A model generated the notes under the pieces. That model was not told the origin of the DNA. It searched no databases and saw only the letters and a program-made list of their open reading frames with translations. This document shows positions 23,863 through 24,661 of a stretch of DNA of 24,661 nt, in pieces. Location: the NCBI GenBank assembly GCA_900772675.1, contig CAAGRM010000284.1, positions 1-24,661 on the forward strand, given 5' to 3'. Position 1 is the first letter of the stretch. Each line of letters opens with the position of its first letter. Both the position numbers and the translations under genes were made by a program. This DNA is from Lachnospiraceae bacterium. GTDB taxonomy: Bacteria; Bacillota; Clostridia; Lachnospirales; Lachnospiraceae.

Positions 23863-24661
23863 GAAAAACAGAGCAGGATCCATGATTCTTGGTGTGGCAT
23901 TCGTATGGTTTACAACCCACTTCGGCGGCGGCTTTGCTTCCGGTGCGCAGATTTACAGCTATTATGTACGGTACGGCGTATGGAGCCTTTTTCTGCCGCT
24001 CTTTGCCATGGCGTATAATGGCCTTTTCTTTGCATACTGTCTTTCCTTTGCACGGAAGCATGAGGTTTACGATTACCGTTCCTACAACAATGCCTTTTAC
24101 GGCAGATTTGCCCCCTTGTTTTCCAATCTGTTTGAGCTTTTGTATCTCTGCGTCATGTGCGTGGCTCCGGCTGTGGCCTTTGCGACCGGCGGCGCGACAC
24201 TTAGCGCATTGACGGGACTGCCGTATCTCTTCTGTACCCTCATAATCGGACTTTTTATTTTTATCGTCTCCGTTTTCGGAACGGATCTGGTGCGGAAGGT
24301 AGCATCTGTCCTGTCGATCTGTATCATTGTCGGACTGCTGATCGTCTATGTTCCGAACATTATTGTCGGAGCAGGGAACATTGCCGATACGATCATGGAT
24401 ATGAAAAAGGCAGATCTTCCATTTGGCAAAGCGTTGTATGCAGCTTTCCTGTACGGAACCTTCCAGCTCGCCAATGTCGCGGTTTTTGTCCAGCATGCGA
24501 AATCCTTTGAAAAGCCGGAGGATGCCGGAAAAAGTATGGCTCTCGGCATGGTGTTAAATGCGCTGATGATGATTATGGTCGTTCTCGGAATTATGACCGT
24601 ATATCAGAATCCGGAAATGAGCCGGCAGAGCGTCCCGACGCTCTTTATGGTTCAGCAGGGC
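23855..24661 (+). CDS. YkvI-family membrane transporter-like protein (partial, runs off the window)
   Basis: This is the 5' part of a gene: 269 codons are visible with no stop before the window end. It encodes a polytopic membrane protein with about seven hydrophobic segments in the visible part. The N-terminal sequence HFGGGFASGAQIYSYY (22-37) resembles the first discontinuous helix of YkvI proteins, distant relatives of amino-acid/sodium-coupled transporters. The start codon overlaps the dehydrogenase stop by 8 bases, with GAAGAAGG immediately upstream. The arrangement suggests that the transporter and the dehydrogenase handle the same or linked substrates. The substrate is not known. The family call is by pattern only. 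Confidence 0.75.
   Translation, partial: MNKKNRAGSMILGVAFVWFTTHFGGGFASGAQIYSYYVRYGVWSLFLPLFAMAYNGLFFAYCLSFARKHEVYDYRSYNNAFYGRFAPLFSNLFELLYLCVMCVAPAVAFATGGATLSALTGLPYLFCTLIIGLFIFIVSVFGTDLVRKVASVLSICIIVGLLIVYVPNIIVGAGNIADTIMDMKKADLPFGKALYAAFLYGTFQLANVAVFVQHAKSFEKPEDAGKSMALGMVLNALMMIMVVLGIMTVYQNPEMSRQSVPTLFMVQQG

Overview
The window looks like a chromosomal segment of an anaerobic gut Firmicute of the family Lachnospiraceae. The evidence is a complete bacterial V-type (A/V) ATPase operon, a formate-tetrahydrofolate ligase under a ZTP (pfl) riboswitch, several secreted proteins with choline/glucan-binding-like cell-wall repeats, AAGGAGG-type ribosome binding sites with some TTG starts, and moderate GC with AT-rich intergenic regions. 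The genus cannot be fixed from sequence alone.

Layout. Positions 1-540 hold a tRNA-Lys(CUU) gene with its own promoter and terminator. Positions 545-3091 (minus strand) hold trmB followed by a secreted L,D-transpeptidase carrying cell-wall-binding repeats, with a promoter upstream and a terminator downstream. Positions 3092-3632 are an AT-rich divergent intergenic region with a possible gene remnant, the likely ATPase promoter and an attenuator-like hairpin. Positions 3633-12321 are nine ATPase genes in the order H/G, C, I, K, F, E, A, B, D, closed by a terminator. Positions 12622-14388 encode an OpgB/LtaS-like phosphoglycerol transferase with a C-terminal wall-binding repeat. Positions 14472-16485 are promoter, ZTP riboswitch, terminator, fhs and terminator. 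Positions 16647-19187 encode a large secreted NlpC/P60-type hydrolase with about 7 unusual [SN]WGG repeats. Positions 19188-19625 contain a promoter-hairpin module and a 143-bp element with 13-bp terminal inverted repeats. Positions 19626-20696 encode an orphan BMP-type substrate-binding lipoprotein. Positions 20892-22262 encode a PcsB-like coiled-coil NlpC/P60 hydrolase. Positions 22446-22680 are a structured leader with a terminator, followed by a two-gene unit: a GldA-like dehydrogenase (22762-23862) and a YkvI-family membrane protein that runs off the window end.

How it fits together. The ATPase couples ATP and an ion gradient at the membrane; the c-subunit residues suggest protons rather than sodium, but this is inference. 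fhs feeds one-carbon units into folate metabolism and is switched by the purine intermediate ZTP/ZMP. Four envelope proteins (L,D-transpeptidase, phosphoglycerol transferase, two NlpC/P60 proteins) form a loose cell-wall theme, and three of them carry wall-binding repeats.

The best candidate for something undescribed is the leader of the dehydrogenase/YkvI operon. Its aptamer-like closing helix, competing 5' hairpin, intrinsic terminator and overlapping downstream hairpin have riboswitch-like architecture. The dehydrogenase it would control lacks the glycerol dehydrogenase substrate-site motif. All of this was read by eye; no database or folding search was run.
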